DNA of 64,000 nucleotides from Candidatus Ribeiella danica (GCA_016717335.1 JADKFS010000012.1:186001-250000), one strand, 5' to 3'. Positions 54,341 through 62,633 are shown, counted from the first letter of the stretch. The notes: generated by a model not told the origin, from the sequence alone. A program made the numbers and translations.

Positions 54341-55312
54341 ATGACCCGAACTATCACCGCCAACCGCTACCTGGCGCCGCTCCGCTGGGCGCTCGGGGTC
54401 CTACGCTCGGCCGTCGGCCTTGCGTTTCTGCTGCTTTTGCTCGCGCTGCTGCTCGGCCCACCCCTGTACGTCGAGGTCGGCGGCGCAGTCGCGCCAGGGA
54501 CGGTCGTCGCCAAGCGCGAGGTGATCGACGTCGTGTCGGGCAGCTGGACGCGCCGCCTGTTCGTCGATGTGGGCTTCCGGCCGGCGGGCGCGGACGAGCC
54601 GGAGGTGGCCGGCATCGCGGTGGACCTTCCGACCTACGACCGGCTGCGCGCCGGCGAGTCCGTGCAGGTGCGCTACGCGCCAAATGCGACGCTGCGGCTG
54701 TTTGGCCTGGCAACCGCCCGCCTCGCGACGCAGCTCCCGCTGGGGTCGTTCGTCGCGCGGCTCGGCAGCGGCCTGATCGGCCTGGCCGCCGCGATCGGCG
54801 GGTGGCTCCTGCTGCTGTGGGCGTGGTCAAAGTGGCGGCGCGGGTGGCTCGCGGTCGCGGTTCTGGCCTACATGTTCGCCGGCGTGGTCTACGCCGAGAG
54901 CGGCTGGCCGGGGCCGGACCCGTCTGGCGCTCTCGCCACCAGCAGCGCGACCATCCAGGGGATGCACCAGGTCACGCGCATCTGGGAGAGCCGGCGCAGC
55001 TCAGGCGAAGAGGCGGCTCAGCCGTACACGATCGTAGAGCTTTCGTTCGTGCCGCAAGGTGTGGTGGACCCGGTCGTGGCGGTGGATCTGGTCGACGCGA
55101 AGAGCGTGCCTGGCCTTGAGAAGGGCGGGACCGTCCCGATCAGCTACAGCGTGCGCGACCCGCGCTGGGCGCGGATCGAGGGCGCGACGCGAACGTACTA
55201 CTGGAAGAATCTGCGCGGTTTCGGCCTGATCGCGCTGGGCGTGGCCGTCCTGATCGCGCTAGGCTGGCTGCTCAGCCGCTGGCGGGCGCGGCGCGGGGCC
55301 GTGACAAGGTGA
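54341..55312 (+). CDS. Membrane protein with DUF3592-like domains and a borrowed N-terminus
   Basis: A 323-residue protein. Three hydrophobic segments near residues 22-40, 145-165 and 170-185, and a last one near 295-315, alternate with two beta-rich extracytoplasmic parts (REVIDVVSGSWTRRLFVDVGF; YTIVELSFVPQGVVDPVVAV) of DUF3592 character. Function unknown. The first 15 residues are almost the same as those of the HipA-like protein encoded next, and the DNA upstream is shared too, so the start has apparently been replaced by recombination. It may therefore be a fusion whose natural start was lost; an internal start is possible. Confidence 0.72.
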   Translation: MTRTITANRYLAPLRWALGVLRSAVGLAFLLLLLALLLGPPLYVEVGGAVAPGTVVAKREVIDVVSGSWTRRLFVDVGFRPAGADEPEVAGIAVDLPTYDRLRAGESVQVRYAPNATLRLFGLATARLATQLPLGSFVARLGSGLIGLAAAIGGWLLLLWAWSKWRRGWLAVAVLAYMFAGVVYAESGWPGPDPSGALATSSATIQGMHQVTRIWESRRSSGEEAAQPYTIVELSFVPQGVVDPVVAVDLVDAKSVPGLEKGGTVPISYSVRDPRWARIEGATRTYYWKNLRGFGLIALGVAVLIALGWLLSRWRARRGAVTR

Positions 55313-55525
55313 ACGTTGAACGTTGAACGTTGAATGTTGAATGTTGAACGTTGAATACACCCCTGATCGCTGACTGCCGACTGCCGACTGCCGGGCTGAA
55401 CGTTGAACGTTTGAACGTTTGAACGCTGGAATTGCCGACTGCCGACTGCCGACTGCCGGGCTGAACGTTTGAACGTTTGAACGTTTGAACGCTGGAATTG
55501 CCGACTGCCGACTGCTGACTGGCTA
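55304..55525. repeat. GAACGTT and GCCGACT arrays, internally duplicated
   Basis: GTTGAACGTTGAATGTTGAA words (55313-55350) followed by GCCGACTGCCGACTGCCG (55375-55395). Then a unit of GAACGTTTGAACG...GGAATTGCCGACTGCCG appears twice (55398-55458 and 55461-55515). Confidence 0.9.
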
Positions 55526-55528
55526 CTC

Positions 55529-56311
55529 ATGATCCGAACCATCACCGCCACCCGCTACCTGGCGCCCTTACGCGAGGGCGGCTCGCTCCCGGCGATCGTC
55601 GAAGCCGACGACGAGCGGCTCTACGTCCTGAAGTTTCGCGGCGCCGGGCAGGGCCCCAAGGTGCTGATCGCCGAGCTGCTGGCCGGCGAGATCGGCCGCG
55701 CGCTGGGCCTGCCGGTCCCCGAGATCGTCTTCGTCGAGCTCGACGCGGCGTTCGGCCGCAACGAGCCGCACGAGGAGATCCAGGATCTGCTGCGGGCCAG
55801 CGTCGGGCTGAACCTGGCGCTGGCCTACATCCCCGGCGCGCTGGCGTTCGAGCCGCTGCTGGCGCCGCCCGCCGCGCTGGCGCTGGCCTCGGCGATCGTC
55901 TGGTTCGACGCGTACACGACCAACGTCGACCGCACGCCGCGCAACACTAACATGCTGCTGCAGGAGCAGCGGCTCTGGCTGATCGACCACGGCGCGGCGC
56001 TGTTCGTCCACCACGCCTGGGGCGACTACATGGCGCGCAGCCGCAGCCGCTTCCCGCAGGTCAAGGACCACATCCTGCTGCCCTACGCCGACGCGCTGCC
56101 CGAGGCCGACGCGGTGCTGAGCGAGCGGATCGCCCCCGACCTGATCGAGCGGCTGGTCGGGCTGATCCCCGACAGCTGGCTGGCTGCCGAGGCGCGGTTT
56201 GCCGACCACGACGAGCACCGCGCCGCCTACGCCAGCTACCTGCTCAGCCGTCTCCAGGCGCCGCGCGCCTTCGTCGAGGAGGCCGTCGATGCTCGCGCGA
56301 AGCTCGTTTGA
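55529..56311 (+). CDS. HipA-like kinase-fold protein (HipA_2 type)
   Basis: A 260-residue protein. The start TATRYLAPLREGGSLPAIVE and YVLKFRGAGQGPKVLIAELL carry the ATP-binding Lys of the shortened HipA-like family. DAYTTNVDRTPRNTNML and WLIDHGAALF have the catalytic Asp-type and metal residues of HipA kinases. HipA phosphorylates a tRNA synthetase, but this short family is not characterised to that level. No HipB-like antitoxin gene adjoins. It overlaps the DUF3037 gene by 23 nt, the usual companion, so the two likely act together. Confidence 0.85.
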   Translation: MIRTITATRYLAPLREGGSLPAIVEADDERLYVLKFRGAGQGPKVLIAELLAGEIGRALGLPVPEIVFVELDAAFGRNEPHEEIQDLLRASVGLNLALAYIPGALAFEPLLAPPAALALASAIVWFDAYTTNVDRTPRNTNMLLQEQRLWLIDHGAALFVHHAWGDYMARSRSRFPQVKDHILLPYADALPEADAVLSERIAPDLIERLVGLIPDSWLAAEARFADHDEHRAAYASYLLSRLQAPRAFVEEAVDARAKLV

Positions 56312-56684
56312 CTACGCCATAGTGCGGGTCGTGCCGCGCGTCGAGCGCGCGGAGTTCGTCAACGCCGGCGCGATCCTGTTCTGCCGCACCTGCCGCTTCC
56401 TGGCGGCGCGGATCGAGCTGGACGCGCGCCGGCTGGCGGCCCTGGCGCCCTGGCTCGACCTGGCCGAGGTCGAGCGCCACCTCGCGATCATCCCGCTGGT
56501 CGCGGCCGGCGACCCGGCCGGCGGCTCGATCGCGCAGCTGCCCATGGCCGACCGCTTCCACTGGCTGGTCGCCCCGCGCAGCGCGATGATCCAGATCTCG
56601 CCGGTGCACTCGGGGCTGTGCGACGACCCCACCGCCGCGCTGGAGGATCTGCTCGACCGGCTGGTGCGGCTGCCGCCGCGCTAG
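56289..56684 (+). CDS. DUF3037-family protein
   Basis: A 131-residue protein starting SFDYAIVRVVPRVERAEFVNAGAILFC, which is the DUF3037 hallmark, with RFHWLVAPRSAMIQISPVHSG towards the end. Function is unknown. Its ATG lies inside the end of the HipA-like gene, implying translational coupling; the two families occur together often, suggesting a two-part module whose role (toxin-antitoxin or regulatory) is unproven. Confidence 0.85.
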   Translation: MLARSSFDYAIVRVVPRVERAEFVNAGAILFCRTCRFLAARIELDARRLAALAPWLDLAEVERHLAIIPLVAAGDPAGGSIAQLPMADRFHWLVAPRSAMIQISPVHSGLCDDPTAALEDLLDRLVRLPPR

Positions 56685-56696
56685 AGGGGGGATTTT

Positions 56697-57000
56697 TACG
56701 GGCTGCGGGGTTTCGGCTCCGCCGAAACCCCGCAGCCCACCAGTTTTTACGCTCGCCCCTGGTATTGCTTCCCCTCCCCCTGCCCCCTCCCCGTTCACGG
56801 GGAGGGGGTTCACAGTTGGCGGTGTGGCGCGGCGCGCCACACCGCCAACACTATCCCCCGCTCCCCCGGCGGGGGAGCGGGGGCAGGGGGTGAGGGGGCC
56901 AATGAAAGGATGTGGAGGCGGGGCATCCGAGATGTGCAACATCTCAATTGCGCCGCTCTGCGGCAAGATTCTTGCTGCCAGCGCGGCAGATCCCTGATCG
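56697..57000. repeat. Cluster of long hairpins
   Basis: No gene is seen between 56685 and 57036. Perfect 18-bp arms at 56700-56717 and 56721-56738 (loop TCC); CCCCCTCCCCGTTCACGGGG near 56784; 16-bp arms at 56816-56848 (1-nt loop); CCCCCGCTCCCCC facing GGGGGAGCGGGGG at 56856-56884. Confidence 0.85.
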
Positions 57001-57036
57001 AGGATCGCTCCCGCAGTGATGATAAAGGAGATCTCT

Positions 57037-58233
57037 ATGCGAATCCTCATCCCCGGCGGCGACGGCTACCTGGGCTGGCCGGCGGCGCTGCATCTCTCGG
57101 CGCGCGGCCACGAGGTCGCCGTGCTGGACAACTTTGCCCGGCGCGCCTGGGACCGCGAGCTTGGCGCCGAGAGCCTGACGCCGGTCGTTGCGCTCGCCCA
57201 GCGCATCGCCGCCTGGCGTGAGGTCTCGGGGCGAACGATCGTCCCGCTCGTCGGCGACCTGTGCGACTACACGTTCCTCGAGCCGGCCGTGCGCGACTTC
57301 CGGCCCGAGGCGGTGGTGCACTTCGGCGAGCAGCGCAGCGCGCCCTACTCGATGATCGACCGCCGCCACGCGGTCTTCACACAGGTGAACAATATCAGCG
57401 GCACGCTCAACCTGCTCTACGCGCTGGCCGACCACGCGCCCCACTGCCACCTGGTCAAGCTCGGCACGATGGGCGAGTACGGCACGCCGAACATCGACAT
57501 CGAGGAGGGCTTCATCACGATCACGCACAAGGGCCGCACCGATACGCTGCCCTACCCAAAGCAGCCCGGCAGCTTCTACCACCTCTCGAAGTGCCACGAC
57601 AGCCACAACATTATGTTCAGCTGCAAGGTCTGGGGCCTGCGCGCGACCGATCTGAACCAGGGGGTCGTCTACGGCGTCGACACGCCGGAGATCGAGCTGG
57701 ACGAGCGCCTGCGCACGCGCTTCGACTACGACGGCGTGTTCGGCACGGCGCTGAACCGCTTCCTGGTGCAGGCGGTCGCCGGGGTCCCGCTGACGGTGTA
57801 CGGCCGCGGCGGGCAGACCCGCGGCTTCCTGGACATCCGCGACACGCTGGCCTGCGTCGAGCTGGCGATCCTGAACCCGGCCGCGCCGGGCGAGTTCCGG
57901 GTCTTCAACCAGTTCACCGAGCAGTTCAGCGTCGCCGATCTGGCCGGCGCGGTGCGCGAGGCGGCGTCCGCGTTCGGGCTCAGCGTGGCGGTCGAGCACC
58001 TGCCGAACCCGCGCGTCGAGCGCGAAGAGCACTACTACCGCGCCGCCAACACGCGCCTGCTCGACCTCGGGCTGCAGCCGCACCTGCTCAGCGAGACGCT
58101 GCTCGAGTCGGTGCTGCGCGTGGTGCTGCGCTACCAGGATCGCATCCGGCCCGATCTGATCCTGCCGTCGGTCGACTGGCGGCGCACCCGCAACCCGGTC
58201 GCCGCCGAGTCGCTGCACGAGCGTGAGGCCTAG
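57037..58233 (+). CDS. sqdB: UDP-sulfoquinovose synthase
   Basis: A 398-residue extended SDR. NAD motif GDGYLGWPAALHL, catalytic KLGTMGEYGTPN (Thr) and SFYHLSKCHDSHN (YxxxK), and YGRGGQTRGFLDIRDTL match SqdB/SQD1. It makes UDP-sulfoquinovose from UDP-glucose and sulfite, the head-group donor of sulfolipid SQDG. AAAGGAG is 7 nt before the ATG. The next gene, a lipid-type glycosyltransferase, is the natural partner for head-group transfer. Confidence 0.95.
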   Translation: MRILIPGGDGYLGWPAALHLSARGHEVAVLDNFARRAWDRELGAESLTPVVALAQRIAAWREVSGRTIVPLVGDLCDYTFLEPAVRDFRPEAVVHFGEQRSAPYSMIDRRHAVFTQVNNISGTLNLLYALADHAPHCHLVKLGTMGEYGTPNIDIEEGFITITHKGRTDTLPYPKQPGSFYHLSKCHDSHNIMFSCKVWGLRATDLNQGVVYGVDTPEIELDERLRTRFDYDGVFGTALNRFLVQAVAGVPLTVYGRGGQTRGFLDIRDTLACVELAILNPAAPGEFRVFNQFTEQFSVADLAGAVREAASAFGLSVAVEHLPNPRVEREEHYYRAANTRLLDLGLQPHLLSETLLESVLRVVLRYQDRIRPDLILPSVDWRRTRNPVAAESLHEREA

Positions 58234-58283
58234 TGCAATTGCAGATTGTGGCGAATGCGTTCTGATGCGCTAGGAGACCTTGT

Positions 58284-59399
58284 ATGTCGCGGATCTTGAT
58301 CCTCACCGTGCACAGCGGCGGCGGGCATGTGAGCCTGGCCGAGGCGCTGCGCGATCGGCTCGCGCCCGAAGACACGGTCGCGATCGTGGACCCGCTGCCC
58401 GGCGCGGTGCACGCGCACTACCGGCTGGCCAGCCGGCACGCGCTCTGGCTGTGGGAGGCCGAGTTCCGGCTGAGCAACACGCCCGGCCGCGCGCTCGCGA
58501 TCCACCGTGCCCTGAGCTCGTTGCTCGGCTGGCGCCTGAGGCAGCTGCTGCGCCGGCGGCGCCCGGACCTCGTCGTCAGCACCTCGTCGATGCTCACCTG
58601 GGCGGCGCAGCGCGCGCTGGCGCGGATCGGCTCGCCGGCGCCATTCGCGATGCTGTTCGCGGACCCCGAGCGGCTGCACGCGACCTGGCTGACCGCCCTC
58701 GACGCCGCGGCGACGATGGCGCCGACCCGCGAGAGCTACCGGGAGGCGCTCGACGCCGGCTTCTCGCCCGATCGGACCCACCTGACCGGCTGGCCGGTGC
58801 GGGCGCAGTTCCTCCGCGCGGGCTACGAGCGCGGCGCCGCCCTCCGGCAGCTGGGGCTCGACCCGGACAGCTTCACCGTATTCGTGCAGGGCGGCCGCGA
58901 GGGCACCGCCCACATCGCGCGGACGGTCGAGAGCGCGCTGGCGGCCGGGGCGACCCAGGCAATCCTGGCCGCCGGCACCAACCGCGCGCTGGCGGAGCGC
59001 TTCGCCGGCCGGCCCGGCGTGCGCGTCGTGCCGTTCACGCGCGAGGTGGCGCCGCTCATGGCCGCGGCCGACCTGGTGCTCGGCAAGGCCGGGCCGAACA
59101 CGCTGCTCGAGGCGGTGATGCTCGGCAGGCCGTTCGTCGCCACGACCTACATCCCCGGCCAGGAGGCCGGCAACCCGGCGATGATCGAGCGCTACGGGCT
59201 GGGCTGGGTGGCGCTCGATCCGGCCGGGCAGCGCGAGCTGATCGCGGCGCTCGCCCGCGACCCGGCCCGCCTGGCGGCGGCGGCCGCCTCGGTCGCGCGC
59301 TACCGCGACTGGAACAGCGCCGCGACCCGGCCGATCGGGCCGCTGCTGCGCGAGCTGGCGGCGGCGCCCGCGCGCAGCGGCGATACGGTTGCCGCCTAG
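58284..59399 (+). CDS. Glycosyltransferase of MGDG-synthase/GT28 type
   Basis: A 371-residue enzyme. N-terminal MGDG-synthase domain starts ILTVHSGGGHVSLAEALRD (diacylglycerol side). The C-terminal GT28 domain has FVQGGREGTAHIARTVES, then GKAGPNTLLEAVMLGRPF and IPGQEAGN, the nucleotide-sugar binding end. It should glycosylate diacylglycerol on the inner membrane face. With sqdB directly upstream (50 nt), it may be the sulfoquinovosyl transferase or a glycosyl-diacylglycerol synthase for a related lipid. TAGGAG precedes the ATG. Confidence 0.88.
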   Translation: MSRILILTVHSGGGHVSLAEALRDRLAPEDTVAIVDPLPGAVHAHYRLASRHALWLWEAEFRLSNTPGRALAIHRALSSLLGWRLRQLLRRRRPDLVVSTSSMLTWAAQRALARIGSPAPFAMLFADPERLHATWLTALDAAATMAPTRESYREALDAGFSPDRTHLTGWPVRAQFLRAGYERGAALRQLGLDPDSFTVFVQGGREGTAHIARTVESALAAGATQAILAAGTNRALAERFAGRPGVRVVPFTREVAPLMAAADLVLGKAGPNTLLEAVMLGRPFVATTYIPGQEAGNPAMIERYGLGWVALDPAGQRELIAALARDPARLAAAAASVARYRDWNSAATRPIGPLLRELAAAPARSGDTVAA

Positions 59400-60030
59400 C
59401 AACATTCTGCTCTTCTGAAGCGCGGCGCGGGGCTTGTTCCGGGGCGCTGCGCCCCCGGCCCCCCGCCTGATGCGCCCGTGTCGGGCCAGCCTTTTCTCCG
59501 GGGCGCTGCGCCCCCGGCCCCCCTCCGGCAAATGATGCCTGTGGCATATCCCCGATAGTGGTAGCGCATGCCCAGCACCATCCCTGCGAGGCCAGTTGCC
59601 ACCCGCCGCGCCGTGATTCCGCTGGGCATGCGCGTCAAGCATTTGTACCGAGGCTGGGCTATTTTGGGGTCCAGGGGCGCAAGCCGGCCGGGGGGCGGCG
59701 GGGGGGCGGCCCACCCCCGCCCGCGGGGGTGCGGGGGGCGCGCAGCCCCCCCGAAAGCAGTGTGGGTTGCCACCCACGGGGCACGGGGGCGCGCAGCCCC
59801 CGCGGGGGTGCGGGGGGCGCGCAGCCCCCCCGAAAGCAGTGTGGGTTGCCACCCACGGGGCATGGGGGGCGCAGCCACCGCGGGGGTGCGGGGGCGCGCA
59901 GCCCCCCCGAAAGCAGTGTGGGTTGCCACCCACGGGGCACGGGGGCGCGCAGCCCCCGCGGGGCACGGGGGCGCGCAGCCCCCGCGGGGGCACGGGGGGC
60001 GCGCAGCCCCCACGGGATTTGTGCCAAAGC
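59400..60030. repeat. GC palindrome modules and a 77-80 bp minisatellite
   Basis: Two GGGGCGCTGCGCCCCCGGCC modules (59440-59465 and 59499-59525), the same as at 3.9-4.1 kb. Then tandem units of 77-79 bp: marker GAAAGCAGTGTGGGTTGCCA at 59753, 59832 and 59909, with GCGCGCAGCCCC blocks in and after them until 60015. Reading frames here are only repeat-derived. It ends about 80 bp before plsY. Confidence 0.9.
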
Positions 60031-60096
60031 CGAACCTCCTTTATACTCCATGCGTACAGCCTGCTGGCTACTGTTCAAGCGGAAAGGATCGAGACC

Positions 60097-60684
60097 GTGC
60101 CTGCCTGGCAAGACCTGGTCGCGCTGCTGGTCGCGTATGCGCTCGGCTGCTTCGCGACGGCCTACTATCTCGTGCGGGTGTGGAAGGGACAGGATATCCG
60201 CCAGCTTGGCAGCGGGAACGTCGGCGGGCGCAACGCCGGGCGGGTGCTCGGCCCGGTCGGCTTCTCGATCGTGGCGGTCGGCGACGCGCTCAAGGGGCTG
60301 CTGGCGGTCCTGTTCGCGCGCTACCTGGGCGTGCAGGGCTGGATGCTGGTCCTGGTGATGCTGGCCGTGCTGGCCGGCCACGTGTGGCCGGCCCAGCTTG
60401 GCTTCAAGGGCGGCAAGGGCGTCGCCACGATGATTGGCGCGCTGGTCGGCTACAACATCCTGATCCCGCTGGTGCTGCTCGGGCTGTTCGCCGTCCTATT
60501 CGCAATCGCTCGCAGCTTCACGATCGCCGGCCTGATCGGGATCGCGCTGACGCCGCTGGCGCTGATCCCGCTTGGGCGGCCGCTCGTCGACATCGTCGCC
60601 ACGCTGGCGATGGCGCTGATCATCCTGGCCGCCCACCGTGAGAATATCCGCGCCAAGCTGCGGCGCCGCGCGCCCGCCTCGTGA
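60097..60684 (+). CDS. plsY: Acyl-phosphate glycerol-3-phosphate acyltransferase (PlsY)
   Basis: A 195-residue membrane enzyme with five to six transmembrane segments. The PlsY motifs appear as GSGNVGGRNAGRVLG (usual GSGNxGATN; here GGRN) and HVWPAQLGFKGGKGVAT. It acylates glycerol-3-phosphate from acyl-phosphate, the first membrane step in phospholipid making. The GTG at 60097 is preceded by GAAAGGA; the longer frame upstream is repeat. It is close to sqdB and the lipid glycosyltransferase, forming a small membrane-lipid neighbourhood. Confidence 0.93.
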   Translation: MPAWQDLVALLVAYALGCFATAYYLVRVWKGQDIRQLGSGNVGGRNAGRVLGPVGFSIVAVGDALKGLLAVLFARYLGVQGWMLVLVMLAVLAGHVWPAQLGFKGGKGVATMIGALVGYNILIPLVLLGLFAVLFAIARSFTIAGLIGIALTPLALIPLGRPLVDIVATLAMALIILAAHRENIRAKLRRRAPAS

Positions 60685-60717
60685 GCCGCGCCGCGCACGA
60701 CATCAGAGGAGAAGCAT

Positions 60718-61341
60718 GTGTTCGGGTCGCTAAAGTTCAAGTTTGCTACTGAGGACTGGGAGTTCGAGCAGATCCATCACCTCAACTACACGACCTTTGT
60801 CGAAGAGATACCGCAGCACGGCGCCAACCCCGACCGCGCGCTGGTCGATAAGTTCCATCGCGAGAATACCTACATCATCGCACTGGACCACGACCGCCTG
60901 GTCGGGATGATCGCCGTCCGCGGGGCGCGCCCGTTCTCGCTCGACACCAAGCTCGAGAACCTCGACTCGTACCTGCCGGCCGGCCGCCGGCTGTGCGAGC
61001 TGCGGCTGCTGGCGGTCGAGAAGAAGTATCGCAACGGCTGGGTGTTCTGGGGCATGGGCAAGCTGCTGACCGAGCACTGCCTGCAGCGCGGCTACGACCT
61101 GGCGCTGATCTCGGGCACGACCCGCCAGCAGCGGCTGTACCGGCACCTCGGCTTCCTGCCGTTTGGCCCGCTGGTCGGCCCGGCCGGCGCGGAGTTCCAG
61201 CCGATGTACCTGTCGCTCGAGACCTTCCGGCGCCGCGCGCGCATGTTCCGCCGCGCCATGGGCCGCGAGGATGTCGCGCCGGAGCTGCAGGAGCTGATGC
61301 AGGAGGCCGACGAGGCCGAGGTCGCCCCGGAGGAGAACTGA
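60718..61341 (+). CDS. GNAT-fold / FeeM-like acyltransferase
   Basis: A 207-residue protein. LKFKFATEDWEFEQIHHLNY, then DHDRLVGMIAVRGARPFSLD and CELRLLAVEKKYRNGWVFWGM give the GNAT core with the cofactor loop, and a helical tail follows. The arrangement resembles N-acyl amino acid synthases of the FeeM/AHL-synthase-like class, which use acyl carrier protein thioesters, but an ordinary acetyltransferase is also possible. GTG start with GAGGAG upstream. It begins 33 nt after plsY, so likely the same transcript. Confidence 0.78.
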   Translation: MFGSLKFKFATEDWEFEQIHHLNYTTFVEEIPQHGANPDRALVDKFHRENTYIIALDHDRLVGMIAVRGARPFSLDTKLENLDSYLPAGRRLCELRLLAVEKKYRNGWVFWGMGKLLTEHCLQRGYDLALISGTTRQQRLYRHLGFLPFGPLVGPAGAEFQPMYLSLETFRRRARMFRRAMGREDVAPELQELMQEADEAEVAPEEN

Positions 61342-61372
61342 ACGCCGTGGGGGTTACAAGGTCCTGTGAGGC

Positions 61373-61535
61373 TTGGGGATTTGGGGTTTGGGGCTAGGGT
61401 TTGAACGTTGAATGTTGAACGTTGAAGGTGGAATACTGACCCCTGACCCCTGACCCCTGATCTCTGGCGAATGGGGCAGTGGGGTTTGGGGCTTGGTCTT
61501 TGGTCTTTGGTCTTTGGTCCATCGTCCATGATTTT
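61373..61535. repeat. CTTGGGG, GAACGTT, CTGACCC and TTTGGTC arrays
   Basis: Four heptamer families in a row: GGGGATTTGGGGTTTGGGGC (61375-61395), TTGAACGTTGAATGTTGAAC (61399-61425), three CTGACCC words (61437-61458), GGGGTTTGGGGCTTGG, then three TTTGGTC words (61498-61518). All single-arm, without a facing complement. Confidence 0.88.
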
Positions 61536-61553
61536 GTGTCGAAAGTGAAACGC

Positions 61554-61985
61554 ATGACAGGCAGCGCCCAATCGTTCCCCTACTGCGTCGAGATCGAGGT
61601 GTTGTTTCGCGACCTCGACGCGATGGGGCATGTCAACAACGCGGTCTACCTGAGCTACCTCGAGACCGCGCGGATCAAGTTTCTGGTCGATCTGCTGGGC
61701 CTGCGGGATCTGAGCGAGCTGCCGGTCATCCTGGCCGAGGCGACGATCTCCTACAAGTCGCCGGCGCTGTTCGGCGAGCGGCTGACCATCGGCTGCGGGA
61801 TCTCGCGCTTCGGCGGCAAGAGCTTCGACATGATCCACCGGATCGAGGCCGGCGACGGGCGGCTGGTCGCGCTCAGCCGGACGGTGCTGGTGATGTACGA
61901 CTACGCGACGGCTGCGACGATCGCCGTGCCGGAAGACCTCAAGCAGCGCGTGCGCGCGCTCCAGGGCGGCTGGCAGGCGCCCTGA
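61554..61985 (+). CDS. Hotdog-fold acyl-CoA thioesterase (4HBT/YbgC type)
   Basis: A 143-residue protein with the hotdog signature FRDLDAMGHVNNAVYLSYLE (catalytic Asp at the head of the helix) and VILAEATISYKSPALFGERL. It hydrolyses acyl-CoA (short-chain, aromatic or fatty). ATG 61554 lies just after an unrecognisable ribosome site (GTGAAACGC). Preceding residues in the frame are repeat-derived. Role: lipid or aromatic CoA turnover; no pathway neighbours. Confidence 0.88.
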   Translation: MTGSAQSFPYCVEIEVLFRDLDAMGHVNNAVYLSYLETARIKFLVDLLGLRDLSELPVILAEATISYKSPALFGERLTIGCGISRFGGKSFDMIHRIEAGDGRLVALSRTVLVMYDYATAATIAVPEDLKQRVRALQGGWQAP

Positions 61986-62109
61986 GGCAAGCCAAGCCGT
62001 GACGGATGACACGGGGTGTGACGTATTCTTTTGCACAGCGCGCCAACCACTGGCCCGCCTGGCCCGCGAAGGGGTGGGCTACGCACAAAGGCTGTGCACG
62101 TGGCCTGAT

Positions 62110-62133
62110 CAGCCCGCGGCAGCGGGCTTCGTA
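62110..62133. repeat. REP-like palindromic 24-mer
   Basis: CAGCCCGCGGCAGCGGGCTT plus CGTA: the exact reverse complement of 2459-2482. Inner arms GCCCGC and GCGGGC. Confidence 0.7.
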
Positions 62134-62184
62134 CGGCTAGCGGTCGCGCAAAAAGCTACGTCACACCCACGGCCGCGCGCCCGA

Positions 62185-62213
62185 TTGACACGCGCGCGCG
62201 CGCGTGGTAGACT
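62185..62213 (+). promoter_or_regulatory. Sigma70-type promoter of proS
   Basis: TTGACA (62185-62190), 17-bp spacer that includes a (CG) run, TAGACT (62208-62213). Start of transcription expected about 62220, followed by the T-box leader. Confidence 0.75.
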
Positions 62214-62219
62214 CGCGCC

Positions 62220-62554
62220 CACAAGCGATAGAGAACGACGTCGACGGGAAACCAGTAGGTGCCGCGCCGCGCGCCCAGCGAGTCGAGGGCGGTGTGAGCT
62301 CGACCGGCAGGCCAGCGCCGAACCCATTCCCGTAGCGGCGGCCGCACAGCCGCCCACGTCGCCGCCGAAGCCCGAGGACGTTACAGCGTTCATAGGGATA
62401 AGGCCGGCCGGTGAGTCCGCCGTGATCGGGACGCGCCTTCTCCAGCGCGCACGCGCGCCTGGTGGCGGCGGCAGAGCGGGGGCCACAGGCCCCAACCAAG
62501 GTGGTACCGCGGTTCACACCGTCCTTGAGCAGTTTGGCTCAGGGGCGTTTTTTA
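62220..62554 (+). ncRNA. T-box leader riboswitch upstream of proS
   Basis: The leader begins ATAGAGAACGACG. It carries a stem region GCGAGTCGAGGGCGGTGTGA (about 62278-62297), a specifier-type loop GAACCCATTCCCGTAG (62320-62335; CCC triplets fit Pro, exact alignment uncertain), and the T-box sequence AACCAAGGTGGTACCGCGG (62494-62512) that pairs with the uncharged tRNA end. A terminator hairpin follows (CCTTGAGC with GCTCAGGG, then a T-run at 62548-62553). Uncharged tRNA-Pro should favour read-through into proS. Confidence 0.88.
62523..62554 (+). terminator. T-box terminator hairpin
   Basis: Stem CCTTGAGC / GCTCAGGG (one G-T pair), loop AGTTTG, followed by GGCG and TTTTTT. It is mutually exclusive with the antiterminator that uses the T-box sequence just upstream. 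Confidence 0.8.
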
Positions 62555-62555
62555 T

Positions 62556-62624
62556 TGCAGATTTTAGATTGTAGATTGCAGATGACACACCTCAATCTAA
62601 AATCTGCAATCTGCAATCTGCAAT
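62556..62624. repeat. GATTGTA/GATTGCA hairpin array
   Basis: Left arm TTTTAGATTGTAGATTGCAG (62563-62582), right arm CAATCTAAAATCTGCAATCT and more (62592-62622). It lies between the T-box terminator and the proS ribosome site. Confidence 0.9.
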
Positions 62625-62633
62625 GGAGGAAGT

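Noticed and set aside
59558..60096. Open frames through the GC-rich minisatellite, joined to plsY
   Set aside because: Low-complexity Gly/Ala/Pro translation of repeats; plsY has its own GTG start with a ribosome site at 60097.
61999..62574. 191-residue open frame over the proS leader
   Set aside because: It spans the T-box leader and promoter, is Arg-rich and lacks a family pattern.
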